NCBI GenBank assembly: GCA_030435675.1
Contig: CM059623.1
Span: 10,690,012-10,754,011, forward strand
Length of the DNA stretch: 64,000 nt
Source of the DNA: Steinernema hermaphroditum
Taxonomy: Eukaryota > Nematoda > Chromadorea > Rhabditida > Steinernematidae
Direction: 5' to 3'
Position 1 is the stretch's first letter. Each line of letters opens with the position of its first letter. The position numbers and the translations under genes were made by a program. Of the stretch, positions 11,069 through 21,565 are shown piece after piece. Below the pieces are notes generated by a model. It was not told the DNA's origin. It was given only the letters and a program-made list of their open reading frames with translations, and did no database searches.

Positions 11069-13449
11069 CTACTTCGACTTCTTATTTCTGGACTTCACAG
11101 AGATCACCGACTTCTTCGATTTCTGCAATCAATATGTGCTTAGCATTGACATAAAAAAGGATAGACTAACCAATTCCTTGGAACCTTCTTTCCCTTGCGC
11201 TTCTTTGGTATTCAATGGTTCTTTGCTTTTTGCCCCCTTAAAGCCTTCCTTGCTTTTCCCTTTCACAGCCTCCTTGGTTTTGCTAGGCACACCCTCCTTA
11301 GTTTTAAGCTTGGTAGTCGTATCCTTGCTCTTTACGGCGGCCTTTCCCTTGTTCTTCCGCGAATCCCGTGGAATTGCGGACGATTTGCACACAACACTGC
11401 TCTTGCTGGCTCGTTTACGAGCTTCCAAGGTCTCCGTACTTTGCTGCTTCTTCGAGTGTTGTTTCGACGCCGCGTTCTGATTCGGAAGGCTTTGCTGTCC
11501 TTCGGCTACTTTCTGGCCTGAACCACTTGGCTGATCGGCAGGATTAACTTCGAGCTCGAGCGATCCGTTCCCATCCTTTTTCTTCAGCCGCTTGTTCTTC
11601 ATAGCTACAAAGTTGTACCCCACAGCACTCCCACCCGAAGGTGGCTTCGATGTAGAAACACTAAAAGGAAATAATGCTGCTGTCACTTCCTAGATGTCGC
11701 CTACCGAGTGGTACACATTTTTTCCAATTCTCTAGCTGCTTGTGCACTTGGAATCCGGACGTTCGGGTCGGGGATCCAAATCTTCTGCATAATCAGTTCC
11801 ACGATTCCTTTGGGCGCCCATTCGGGGAACGGAAGACGATAGAGATGCATGATCACCTAGAGAGAAGCAGTTATTTACTGTAAAATATGGCGAAAAATAA
11901 ACCTGTTCTTTGATTTGAGGAGCTTTCCAGCCTCGATAGGGTTCCGCGCCGTTCGAAAAGATTTCCCAGACGAGCACACCGAATGCCCAGACATCTGCAG
12001 AGGCTCGGTACCGCTGCGTAATGAAGACTTCGGGGGCAAGCCAACGCACGGGTGCTTTCTCCGTCGGGTCCATCTGCACCATATCGGTTTTTCGCGAAAG
12101 GCCGAAGTCGCTGATTTTGAGGCAATGGTTACCGTACAAACAGTTTCTGGCCGCAATGTCCCGATGTATGATTCCTTTATGGTGAATATACTCGATCCCC
12201 AATGCTGCGTCGAGACTCATGTTGATACGTTCATTCACCGTAATGGCTGATGTCTTGCTTTTAAGATAGGAATCGAGAGCTCCACCCGGAACGAGTTCCA
12301 TGAGAATTAGCAACGGTTCCATTCCTGCAGCCACTCCGTAGAAGCGGACGACATTGGGGTGACGCAGTGGACGCATCAACCGCGCTTCTTTCATCAGTTC
12401 TTCGATCTTCTGCTTTGTGAGAACGTTACATTTCATCTGAAATTTAAGAAAGATGACGCCTTTTTGCTTTCCGTAGAGCTATGCTAACCTGCTTGATGGC
12501 CACCTGCACCTTTGTATTGTTCAACTGCAATTCACCGCTGTATACTTCGCCAAAGGCGCCTTCGCCAAGCTTCTTTTGTGCTTCAATCTGCTCGTGACGC
12601 AGTTCCCACTCTTGACGGTAAACTGGATTAAGTAACACGATCTGGTGAGGCGAGAAAACGCGCTTGGACTTCCTATGGAAGGCGACCAGTTCGTGAACAG
12701 TCAAGAAATCGGGGGCGTCGGTAATGCCGTGTTCCAAACAAAATCGGCCTCCTACATTCGGAGCAAGTAGGAAATGGTGAAGTGAGCCCCACATCACGGA
12801 CAGGCAATACTGAAACAGTTTCGTTTGAGACAACATATGAAACTAATAAAGCATCGCACCTGCCGATTGTCGCCACTAATCATTTCCGTTGTTCTAATGA
12901 GAAAGTCTCCTTTGTTTACGAGCATAGCACAGACGTCTTCACGGGGCAAAAGACTGTAAAAAGCTCAATAGTTGCCGTAGAACGTGGCCGGTCTCACCCG
13001 TGGTAGAATTCCTGCCGCTCGATCAGATCGCGATTTTTCGAGTCCTGTGCAGTTTTCGAGTCCTGTGCAGTTTTCGAATCTTGTGCAGTCTTTGAGTTTT
13101 GAGCAGTTTTCGAGTCTTGTGCAGATGGCGGAGCGGTTCCTTCATTAGGATTCTGCGCAGGCGAAGGCAAAGGGGATTCGGGCGTCCCAGATCCAGAAGG
13201 TAAGGAAGTTTCGGATGGCACAGGCGGAGGTGAACACACTTCCGCCGACATAGGTGCCGCTGGTAGATTATCGACACAGGGAACCACCATGTATTCAGCG
13301 CTCTTTCCTCCTTCGGGTGCATCATTTCCTTCGGGGGCATCGTTTCCTTCGGCTTCGGTTGCCGGCGCCGCCGGCGGAGTCTGATTCTGACCGTCATCTG
13401 CAGCTATATCCGGCTTGTCCGGCAACGGAGGCTGCGGTGCGTCGTCCAT
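11069..13449 (-). CDS. Fer/Fes-like SH2 tyrosine kinase with Pro-rich N-terminus and Lys-rich tail
   Basis: Seven exons, complement(11069..11122, 11171..11660, 11705..11856, 11903..12436, 12489..12809, 12860..12953, 12998..13449), about 698 residues. Order: Pro/Ala-rich N-terminus (1-145) with five QDSKTA-type repeats; SH2 from about 147, with phosphotyrosine-binding Arg171 in FLIR; kinase with glycine loop GEGAFG (264-269), Lys288 in VAIKQ, HRD at 380-382 (HRDIAARN), DFG at 399-401 and RWLAPEVF; then a tail of about 180 residues dominated by SKEG/TKEA and KSK motifs. All catalytic residues are present, so it should be active. Nematodes have a large expansion of short SH2-kinases lacking the F-BAR domain of vertebrate Fer; this fits that group. 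The basic tail could bind membrane or nucleic acid, which is inference. Divergent from NFU1, with a 621-bp shared promoter region. Confidence 0.85.
13034..13127 (-). repeat. 18-bp tandem repeat in kinase exon 1
   Basis: About five copies of an 18-bp unit encode the hexapeptide AQDSKT (one copy has N for D) directly before the SH2 domain. The unit is a multiple of three, so copy-number change would not break the frame. Confidence 0.75.
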
Positions 13450-14070
13450 TCCTGAAAGAATAGTGCAGTTGAGTGAACACTGGACGCGGAGCGCACCTAC
13501 CGACCACTCAGAGTCAGAGAACTCTCAGCGAAATGACCAAGCGGGCGTTCAGCAGGAGGTGAAATACCGAAATGAAAGCGCCCATCGTCTACAAGAGTCC
13601 ATTTGCAGAGGGAGACGTAGACACATCCAACATTTCAAGCGACAATTCGCTAAAAATTGGTCTAACCGTTGCCGTAAAGCTTGTTCCACGACTGTTCTTG
13701 TCTTCGAAGAGCAAGCAAGCAAGAGAGACTCGCATAAGGTGGATCTTACCACGAATGCCCTCATTTGTCAACATTTTTGATTTCAAAGGATTCTTAGGGC
13801 AAATTCAAAAAGTCAGGACTCACTTTTTCTGGCTCTGCGTATCTACCCACATCTAGAAATCGTTTTTGATCAGGTAAGCCAATCAGGGATGGGGCCAAAG
13901 TGGATAAACACTGCCGATGTGCTTGTCGCATCACATAGGACTGGAAACGTAGAAGTGCCTTTAGCCATTTGTTTTAAGCACTGATCTGCACTGATTTCCT
14001 TTTCTTGTGACATTGTTGTGCTTTTCTACTATCTGCTAGCTTTCTTATAGTTCGGTTTCAGGGCAGCACG
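13450..14070. other. Bidirectional promoter region
   Basis: Lies between the divergently transcribed kinase and NFU1 genes. It contains several pyrimidine-AG acceptor-like sites, for example GGTTTCAG about 10 bp before the NFU1 start. No further coding feature is supported. Confidence 0.5.
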
Positions 14071-14955
14071 ATGCTTAATAGTCAAAATTTCGCGCGCATC
14101 TTCCGCACAGCGGTGGCAAATTCGCGATTCGTCCGGCCGACGTTCTCGGCAATGCTAACTTCTGGTAAGTTGTCCATTGTTTGCTTCCTAATATGTTAGT
14201 CCTATTTCAAGATCGGTCGATCTTCATACAAGTGCAGGACACGCCAAACCCGATGACTTTGAAGTTTCTCCCCGGCCAGCAGATTCTGGCTGATGCAGCT
14301 TCCACATATGATTTTGCAACCGTATCGCAAGCCAAAGCGAGCCCACTCGCGCTACAGCTATTCCGAGTGGATGGTGTGAAAAGTGTATTTTTTGGCGAAG
14401 ATTTCATCACAATCACGAAAAAATCCGAAGACACCGAGTGGGCGCTTATGAAGCCCGATATCTTCGCGACAATCATGGACTTCCTGCAATCCGGAAAGCC
14501 CATTATCACCGACTTTTCTGCATCGGATCAAGAACCGAACGACACAAGTAACAGCGTTTTAACACAGGGATTCAATGATATCTTGAGTATTTAAGCGATC
14601 TTGCCAGAAGATGACGATGTTGTGGCCATGATCAAAGAACTGCTCGACTCGCGCGTACGTCCGATGGTGCAAGAAGATGGCGGAGACATCACGTACATGG
14701 GTTTCGACGACGGAATCGTCAAATTGAAGCTGAAGGTGCGTTAAGCGTTGTTTACATCCGCTCCTAAAGTCTTACTTTCAGGGATCCTGCACAGGATGTC
14801 CTAGTTCAACGGACACTTTACAGTCAGGCATCAAGAATATGTTGCAGTTCTATGTGCCTGAAGTGAAGGATGTAGTGGAAGTCAAGGATGCAGCGGACAG
14901 CCTCATCGAAAGAGAACTAGAGAAGTTCGAAAAAACGTTAGGAAAGTTCGATTGA
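14071..14955 (+). CDS. NFU1: Mitochondrial NFU1 iron-sulfur cluster scaffold/carrier
   Basis: Four exons, join(14071..14164, 14212..14547, 14596..14735, 14782..14955), 247 residues. NFU1 passes 4Fe-4S clusters to mitochondrial enzymes such as lipoyl synthase. The N-terminus is basic and hydroxylated without acid, as in a mitochondrial presequence. The Nfu N-domain follows ([12 protein letters not shown], then [12 protein letters not shown]). The NifU-like C-domain begins at [21 protein letters not shown] and holds the cluster-binding CxxC in [10 protein letters not shown], right after the last intron. Length matches the family. Two introns use weak acceptors (ttcaag, tttaag) and one has a GTAACA donor, but each join restores conserved protein. 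The next gene is on the same strand 225 bp downstream. Confidence 0.93.
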
Positions 14956-15140
14956 TCAGTTACTGTTAGAAATCCCTATAAAGTATATATGTTCTTGTAG
15001 CTGCAATTCATCGGTGTTGTGCATCTGTCCGTTGCAGAGTGCTCCGTATTTCTATTACTGTGGCGGTGTTCTCTTTGTTTGCTTCTCTTGATCGTGCCAT
15101 TTCAATCCCATTTGTATTTTGAGCTCGGCACTGTACTCTG

Positions 15141-15149
15141 ATCTTTTCA
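15141..15149 (+). promoter_or_regulatory. Candidate trans-splice acceptor upstream of CDC50
   Basis: tcttttcag about 35 bp before the CDC50 start and about 195 bp after the NFU1 stop. It suits spliced-leader addition and would fit an operon in which NFU1 and CDC50 are co-transcribed. Exact position is plus or minus a base or two. Confidence 0.35.
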
Positions 15150-15180
15150 GATGAACTATTGACTGGTCGAATCAATCGAA

Positions 15181-16541
15181 ATGTCTCAGAGTGGCAATAT
15201 CGCTCGTAGCGCCTCCACTTCTGTTACAACATCAACTTCATCGAACTCACAAAAACCCGGAAAGAACAGGCCAAAAGGTGTGGCAGTGCAACTAATACCT
15301 CGGTTCCTAATGTCACTTTTCTACAGTCTCACTAATACGTCAGCAGAAGCTACCGGCATGGCAGCCGATATTGAACGCGTCGACCGTGATCCCGATGGTA
15401 TTCAGCGTCGGAATAGTTTTCATTCCGCTCGGAATCGTGCTGTTCTTAGCTGCACATGGAGGCTTGTTCCTTGTTCTCCGCAGAATCATAACACAAACTG
15501 CCTTTTAGTAAAGGAATCAAATTTTCTCTACTCGTGCAAGAAACCAATCGTGATAGATGCTGATATTCTCAGACAACACGAAGATATTAATGCATGCAAC
15601 GTTACGTTGCCACTAACAGAGGATTTCGATGTCGGTGTTGCGTGTTCCATAACTTGATTTAAAGACCGAATTTCAGGGAGATGTGTACTTTTATTATCGC
15701 TTGGAGAACTTCTACCAAAACCATAGAAGGTACATGGAGAGCAGAAGCGATGAACAGCTTCGAGGAGATCTTCAAGTACTCGGGTCGAAATGCAAACCGC
15801 CCTATGACTATGGTCACAGTAACGGCACCAAGATATACGCACCGTGTGGCGCAGTTGCTAACTCAATGTTTAATGGTAAGTTCAGTTCTAAGGAGTAGCT
15901 CTAATGTTATGGTTCTACTGCGATGGTTCTATCGTTATATTGTCTTTCCAGATACGTTCAAGCTATTTTACAACGGTCAAAAAGTTCCGCTCACGTATAA
16001 AGGCGTCGTTTGGGAGATCGACAAGGAAGTGAAGTTCAGGAATCCTGTATACGTGGGATATCAAGAACTGAAAGAAGCCTTTTCGGTATAGCGGGCATGC
16101 ATTCTGACTAATGCGAAGCTCTTCTAGAATACAGAGAAGCCGAAGAACTGGATAAAGCCGATTTACGAACTGGATCCCGACAACCCGGACAACAACGGCT
16201 TCCTGAATACCGATTTCATTGTTTGGATGCGGACGGCCGCGTTGCCCGACTTCCGCAAGCTGTACAGGATTCTGGATCGAGAGGCGAACAACGTTTTCGC
16301 GAAAGGCCTGCCTGCTGGCAACTACACGCTTTCCATCCAAGACAACTATCCTGTGGACGCCTTCGGCGGAAAGAAACACTTCATCATCAGCACGACAAGT
16401 TGGGCAGGAGGCAGGAACATGTTCCTAGGCATAACGTACATGACGGTGGGTTCGATATGCATCTTGCTGGGGCTGATCTTCCTGATAGTCCACCTGAACT
16501 TCGGAAGCTCGTATGAGCAGCTGCACGCGCCGTATTCGTAG
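15181..16541 (+). CDS. CDC50: CDC50/TMEM30 family P4-ATPase (lipid flippase) subunit
   Basis: Six exons, join(15181..15277, 15327..15461, 15509..15630, 15677..15875, 15952..16085, 16128..16541), 366 residues. CDC50 proteins partner P4-ATPases that move phosphatidylserine and phosphatidylethanolamine to the cytosolic leaflet and are needed for their exit from the ER. Seen: cytosolic Ser/Thr N-terminus, [11 protein letters not shown] before TM1 (about 55-80), a large luminal loop with [19 protein letters not shown] and paired cysteines, the conserved NPVYVG and [16 protein letters not shown] region, and TM2 ([15 protein letters not shown]) near the end. The intron after exon 2 appears to start with GC rather than GT (15462-15508); it is the only join that restores the family sequence. 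A tcttttcag acceptor about 35 bp before the ATG fits trans-splicing. Confidence 0.92.
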
Positions 16542-16795
16542 ACGTATGTCCATTTTCATATTTTTTGTCCGAATATAATAAAATATTTATGTTTTTCACG
16601 GATTTTAGTCCTCTTAGATTTTAGTCTGGTCCTGTTTAGTTACGAGGATGGGGTCTTGCAAGTTTAGTGGCCGGAAAGTAAACGAATGATCTGTCGGAAT
16701 CTGATAAGTTTATATGATCCTGAAGGTACAATACCAAAGCCGGAGAACTACTAATATCTCTTTTCTCTTGCTCCGTGTTTAGGCCGTAAGATATT

Positions 16796-17355
16796 TTACG
16801 CATCATGCACTACTTCGAAGGTTTTGCGGAGTTCAGGATAGAGCGATTCGAGTTCTTTTTTGATATTATCCGAAAGGCTTTTGTACTCGACGATCAGAAA
16901 GCGGAATGTCTCCGTCAATAAAAGGAACGGGGACCTCCGATCAAGAAACTCTTTGAGAGTGGGACGTATGACCTGATCGATGAACTTATAGGCGTCGTCG
17001 GAAAGAATGTCGACCTTCTTGACCGTGTTGTGCACGAGAATGAGTAGGCATGCGTGGGAGTGGCCCTTGGCCTCGTGCAGCTGTCCTTTTACTTCGAAGG
17101 TGACCGTCACGTTTCTGGCGCCATCTCGCTTGCATCTCAGATGTTCGTGAATGTCAACGGGGATTAGAGCTAGAGATGAGGCATACTGTTGGCGTATGGC
17201 AACCAAAAAATACCTTTCACCTCCGGCGGAAAGTTCGGCAAAGGACGACCGATAATGGGGAGCAGTTGTTTAAGGCCATAGTTACGATACGATGAAGTAG
17301 AAGCCGCCAACGCAGCGGAGAAGACAAGAAAGTACAGCATGGAACGAGGGAACAT
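16796..17355 (-). CDS. Divergent FAR-like secreted helical protein
   Basis: Two exons, complement(16796..17169, 17214..17355), about 171 residues. Met at 17355 or 17340 both give a signal peptide ending near AALAAS; I list the upstream one. The 44-bp phase-1 intron falls at the same point as in the FAR gene at 9538-10121: both read ...(E/D)-x-(K/Q), junction Ala, L-I-P. The core ALIP(V/S)(D/E) is shared, then come long amphipathic helices and two cysteines. The sequence between differs strongly, with a short beta-like stretch (VTVTFEVKG) unusual for a FAR. I infer a fast-evolving FAR paralogue from the intron position and motif. Lipid binding is not shown. The alternative is an unrelated secreted helical protein. 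Confidence 0.6.
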
Positions 17356-17539
17356 GGAGGTCGAAGAATAATGCTGAAAAAGAGCTGAGAAATGCAGCCT
17401 GTGGACGAAAGAGAAACGTTCGGGAGTCACAACAATCATGACTCGTCTAATGATTAGTAATGTATTCCAAAAGCGATGTTTCTCATTTTTTCAATTTATT
17501 GATTTACATGTATTATTTACAACGGAATATATCTGCCAG

Positions 17540-17970
17540 CTAGCATAGGCCACAGGTTTTAGCACAGTACTGCTTCTTCTGAGCCGGAGTGTACCAAGAA
17601 GACGTGCAGAAGCCGTTGGTGGCAAAGGTCTTGCAGGAGTTCGACGTGTCCCTGCAGTCCGGGTTGCTGGCATTGCAGAAGTTGCACGTCTTGGCGCAGT
17701 TCTCGTTCAAGAAGTCGTGGTATTTGTTGTCGAGACAGAACTTCTTGTTCTTCTCGCACGTCGCAGAATCGCCTTTGTCCACACAGACCGGGCCAGTTGA
17801 GGTGGTGGCGGGGGCGGCAGTGGTGGTGATTGGGGGTTCTGTGGTGGTGATTGGGGGTGCTGTGGTGGTAGACAAGCTGGCGCCGATTAAACCTACATTA
17901 TCAAAGGTTCTATTGAGGAAGCCTAGAACTTACAGCCAGCAAGGAGGAGACACACGATAACAGAGTGCAT
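17540..17970 (-). CDS. Secreted two-domain ShK protein with short Thr/Pro linker
   Basis: Two exons, complement(17540..17892, 17934..17970), 129 residues. The signal peptide spans about 1-18 and the 41-bp phase-1 intron interrupts it at residue 13. Residues 19-48 are TTTAPPITTT-type repeats, a probable O-glycosylated spacer. Two six-cysteine ShK domains lie at 49-85 and 92-129 with a six-residue link, each ending in KTC-x-x-C; the protein stops on that last cysteine. It is the closest relative of the gene at 18389-19150 (same domain pair, same spacing, same end SYC/YC..TCGLC), so the two look like a tandem duplication differing mainly in linker length. Function unknown. Minus-strand TATA-like and GATA motifs lie 37-60 bp upstream. 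Confidence 0.85.
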
Positions 17971-18388
17971 TGTGAGTAGCAACTGATCTCAGTCCGCCAC
18001 TACGGTCTTTTATGTGTGACTTCTTATCAGTCGCCGCGCAAGAAAAAGGGCGTCAAAAGCTTAGCGCACACCAAGACCAACCGGAAGAGACGAGACGAAA
18101 CACATGATTGCTAATCCGGCCGCGTGACTGTTGCTGCTTTTCTGAGGATTTGGATGACCGAGGATTTTCGCAAGCGATGAGTGTCAAATCTAGCACAATC
18201 CACATTTCGAGTCCTGTGACAGTCTTGCCGTGCCTCGAATAGGCTGCCCGAAGGGTTTCTGGAACGTTAGCGGCTAAAGAGCGGCGTTTATATTCATTGA
18301 AAGATTTGAGTCACAGCCTTCGATAACCGCATATGCTGAGTGACTATTTTTTGTTCGGATATTTATTGAGAATAACAATGAAATATAT
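17971..18388. promoter_or_regulatory. Promoter region of the 17540 ShK gene
   Basis: On the minus strand CATAAAAG (18007-18014) and CTGATAAGAA (18021-18030) lie 37-60 bp before the start at 17970. TGATAA is the binding motif of intestinal GATA factors in nematodes, so gut expression is possible; that is inference. The rest is spacer and the 3' UTR of the upstream gene. Confidence 0.45.
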
Positions 18389-19150
18389 CTAACAAAGACC
18401 ACATGTCATCGCACAGTACTCCTTCCTCTGCGCCGGAGTGTAGAAAGGCGACGTGCAGAAGCCATGGGAGGCGAACATCTTGCACGATTTCGAGTTGTCC
18501 CGACAGTCAGCACTGTGCACGCTACAGAAGTTGCACGTCTTCTTACAGTAATCAGTCAGGTAACTGCGGTAGTTGGGGTCCTGACAGAACTTTTTGTTTT
18601 TCTGGCACAAAGAAGGAGACTCTTTGTCAAGACATGAGGCGTTTGTTGTGGTGGGCGGGACAGACGAAGTTGTAGTGGTGGTGATGGCGGGTGAAGTTGG
18701 ATTAACGGTAGTTGTGGTGGTGGTAGAGGCACCCGAAGTAGATTTTGCGGGAACCTTTGTCGTGACCGTGGCAGTCGTGCCAGAATCACTGGTAGTAGTG
18801 GCCTTTGCGGTGGTAGTTGACGAAGTGGAAAGTGAAGAAGTTGTCTCGGAGACAGCCGGAGTGGTAGACGCTTTTGCAGTTACTGTAGGTGCTTTGGTCG
18901 TAGTTGAAGAGGTGGTGGCTGGAGAAGTGGTAGTGATGGGAGTCCTGGTTGTGGTTGACTTCTCAGTAGTAGAAGACGCAGTAGCTGTCGTGGTGGTCTT
19001 AGACGTTGTCGAGCTGAGTGTTGTCGTTGAACTCGTGGACGAAGTGGTTGAACTTGCGCTCGCGAGGTCTAAAGTGATTTTTGAGGGACGGAGATTCCTC
19101 ATAGACATACAGCAAAGAAGGAGCAGTAGCAAGATGAAGGAAGAGTGCAT
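18389..19150 (-). CDS. Secreted mucin-like two-domain ShK protein
   Basis: Two exons, complement(18389..19068, 19111..19150), 239 residues. A 42-bp phase-1 intron (GTATGT...CTTTAG) is a multiple of three and free of stops, so an uncritical reading keeps it and spoils the signal peptide. Removing it gives a clean leader (MHSSFILLLLLLCYLASA) and puts the intron at the same codon as in the paralogues. About 135 residues of Thr/Ser-rich repeat follow, then ShK domains at about 159-195 and 202-239. Likely secreted and heavily O-glycosylated. It is a duplicate of 17540-17970 with a linker about five times longer. GATA motif CTGATAAGTGA at 19191-19201 on the minus strand. Confidence 0.85.
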   Translation of the reverse strand: MHSSFILLLLLLCCMSMRNLRPSKITLDLASASSTTSSTSSTTTLSSTTSKTTTTATASSTTEKSTTTRTPITTTSPATTSSTTTKAPTVTAKASTTPAVSETTSSLSTSSTTTAKATTTSDSGTTATVTTKVPAKSTSGASTTTTTTVNPTSPAITTTTTSSVPPTTTNASCLDKESPSLCQKNKKFCQDPNYRSYLTDYCKKTCNFCSVHSADCRDNSKSCKMFASHGFCTSPFYTPAQRKEYCAMTCGLC

Positions 19151-20428
19151 TTCGGGATTGAAGGTATTAGTACTGGAATGTTAGGTGTGGTCACTTATCA
19201 GTTGACATGGGGTTGATATGTGGACATCGGCCGCTGGGGGATTATACGTGGACGGAAAGAGGGGTGGATTATACTAGACGGAACACATTATGTCTTGTTT
19301 CGTGGCAGTCCTCTGGACTGTGTGGATACTTTTGGAAATGTCCAAATGGAACACAACCAATGTGGTGCCCTCCTACTTCTGATGTCCCCAAGAATGGTAT
19401 AGGTGACACTGAAGTTGTTTCATAATACGCAATACACTTCGCAAAATGTATACTGCTGCCTCTAATCAGCAATACGATTGTACAGCAGAGGCCTTTTGCC
19501 ACATGGATCGCTGAGCTATGCTTAATCAGTTGAGCAAATAAGGGATTTAGTGAGAGTGGCTTGGGCACATGAACGACGATAGCGAGAGCACGCCCACATT
19601 CGGACAGTGTGAATTCCATAGTGCCGTGTGAATGTGATGCTCAGGGTACGATGTGAGACTAGTACACAGTGATCCCATCAGTTTCTGTGGTTGATGAACG
19701 GGACCCAAGATAACCTTGAGGCTAATCCAATCTGCAGACAGAAAATGTGATTGATTCAAACCGTAAGGGCTGTTCGTGTAACGGACAAAAAAAGCTTCTC
19801 AAGGAAATCAAAACAGAATGAAATAAATTGCGCCAGCCGTTGGATTTTCTCTCGATTTTTAAGATCAGAGATATGATATTCAGTGACCAAAGTGTAGATC
19901 AATTATTTATCTCAGAGATCTGAGAGAGCCTGCAAATTGGACAATTCTGATACTGGACAGTTTTCGTGATATGCGTCTCGCTTGCGCGAACCTTTTCAAC
20001 GGTATGATAAGCTGTCAAGACTACAGGGCTCGACCTTCGGGCTCGCTTTAAATCAATAGGCTTCGGCCTAAGCGGAGGGCCAATTCTGGATGTTAAGCCA
20101 AGCTCAAAAATGAAAAACGTGTATTTCGCGCAATTGTTGGCACACCTTAACGAAGCTTCTTTACCTTCCGATATTGGTGTTTATATTGCTCATATATGCT
20201 CCAACCATTGCGTGTGTTATTCCATCTCTACGTGGTAGGAACTACTCGTACAGTAAACAACAGAGCAATACAAGGATCATCTCTACCGGAAGAACCGCTT
20301 ATTTAATAAATCATTAGTCAAAAAGCAAATACGGACGGTTTTGTTGTCGGACAAATTATCACCACCTCTCATGAATATGGCCCTAATAAAAGTCTGTCCC
20401 CTGCTACGCCTTGTCCATTTCCGCAGCC
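19151..20428. other. Intergenic, divergent ShK promoters
   Basis: The left end has a minus-strand GATA motif (19191-19201). The right end has TAATAAAAG (20384-20392), TATA-like, 37 bp before the plus-strand ShK start, and a GATAAT motif just upstream (about 20355-20360). The middle has only short unsupported frames. Confidence 0.5.
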
Positions 20429-21211
20429 ATGGCGTCGTTTGGTGTGCTTCTTGCTCTTCTGGTCATCCGTAAGTTCACAAAGCAACCAACAAGCTCTACT
20501 ATTACTTTCTTTCATGACCTTCTCCTAGAGTCAGAAGCGACGACGACTTCGACTTCTGCAACGCCACCTTCAACCCCGGTGATAAGCTTCAACTTTTCCT
20601 CAACTTTGCCACAAACGCAGCCAACAGGTGTGCTCTGAAAACTATTCTTCTATTTCTCTTAAGAGGGTTCAATCTTACCAGAAAATGGAACGACGCGTGG
20701 TATATTGTCAGCCACTGACACGACACAGAAGAGTTCTGTTTCTTCGACTTCTCCTCCCCAAAAATCGCCCTATCCACTCGACGCGTCGCAATCTAAAGCA
20801 GCCACAAATGCAACTACCATCTCACCTCGAATCACAGACATGCCCACTTCTCCAGCCATCGGTTCACGCACCAATGCCCAAAAACTCCCAGAACTGGCTA
20901 AATCCACTACAACGACAACAGTGGCTCCTACGAAGGTCACTAAGAGCGCGACCGAACAGCCCTGCATAGACCACGTTTCCAACTGCCTACGAAACCGACG
21001 TCTCTGTTCCCATCCACGATATCTCGAGCACTTCAAGAGGAACTGCGCGAAGACGTGTGGATTCTGTGGATCTCCCGCCCCTCCAGCCCCCGTTTGCAGA
21101 GATCAGTCGCCGTCTTGCCGTACGTTCGAGAGGAACGGATTCTGTAAATCGCAGTTTTATTCTCTGCGCATGAAGAAGATGCAATGTGCTCGCACTTGTG
21201 GATTGTGTTAA
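20429..21211 (+). CDS. Secreted mucin-like two-domain ShK protein
   Basis: Three exons, join(20429..20468, 20529..20627, 20664..21211), 228 residues. Exon 1 encodes MASFGVLLALLVI, and its phase-1 end matches the other ShK genes. An extra short intron of 36 bp divides the Ser/Thr/Pro-rich spacer (about residues 15-145). ShK domains lie at about 147-181 and 191-228, linked by a Pro-rich GSPAPPAPV, and the protein ends on the last cysteine. The 36-bp intron is very short even for a nematode, but keeping it would shift the frame. Role unknown; secreted, probably glycosylated. Confidence 0.8.
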
Positions 21212-21565
21212 CAGCTCAATTTCGGCTTCAATATGTACCTTTTATTCGAGTATTTATGCCATTCATTACCATGATTTTCTGAACGATTTCGGTTAAACAT
21301 TTGCGTTCTTTAAAATAAAAATTAAGTGAAAGTCCTGTCTTCGAATTATCTTCTGCGAATAACGGTAGATTTTTACAAAAATTACGTTCTCGGTGCGGTG
21401 AGAAACGTTCCTATCTATCCCGTCACAACAAAAGGGCGTTGATTGTGTTCATTGTAATCTGCATTCCATTTGGTTGTTTGTTGAAGCCGTGAACACCGGA
21501 AGGAAGATATACAAATAAACAGATGCTATAAAAGGAGCGCTCGAAAAGAGAAGTCGTCAAGAAGC
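21212..21565. other. Intergenic between tandem ShK genes
   Basis: 354-bp AT-rich spacer carrying the 3' UTR of the gene ending at 21211 (AATAAA-like sites near 21315) and the TATA promoter of the next gene. Confidence 0.6.
21527..21534 (+). promoter_or_regulatory. TATA box of the 21566 ShK gene
   Basis: TATAAAAG 32 bp before the ATG at 21566. A perfect TATA consensus this close implies a 5' UTR of only a few bases, and there is no room for a separate trans-splice outron of normal size. Confidence 0.6.

Noticed and set aside
10671..11480. 269-codon plus-strand frame
   Set aside because: Its 3' half lies opposite the Lys-rich tail exons of the kinase, and antisense Lys codons read as Phe/Leu, which explains its hydrophobicity.
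18594..19184. 196-codon Val-rich plus-strand frame
   Set aside because: Antisense of the Thr/Ser spacer in the ShK gene at 18389-19150.
20641..20663. Retention of the 36-bp intron in the 20429 ShK gene
   Set aside because: Reading through shifts the frame and loses both ShK domains.
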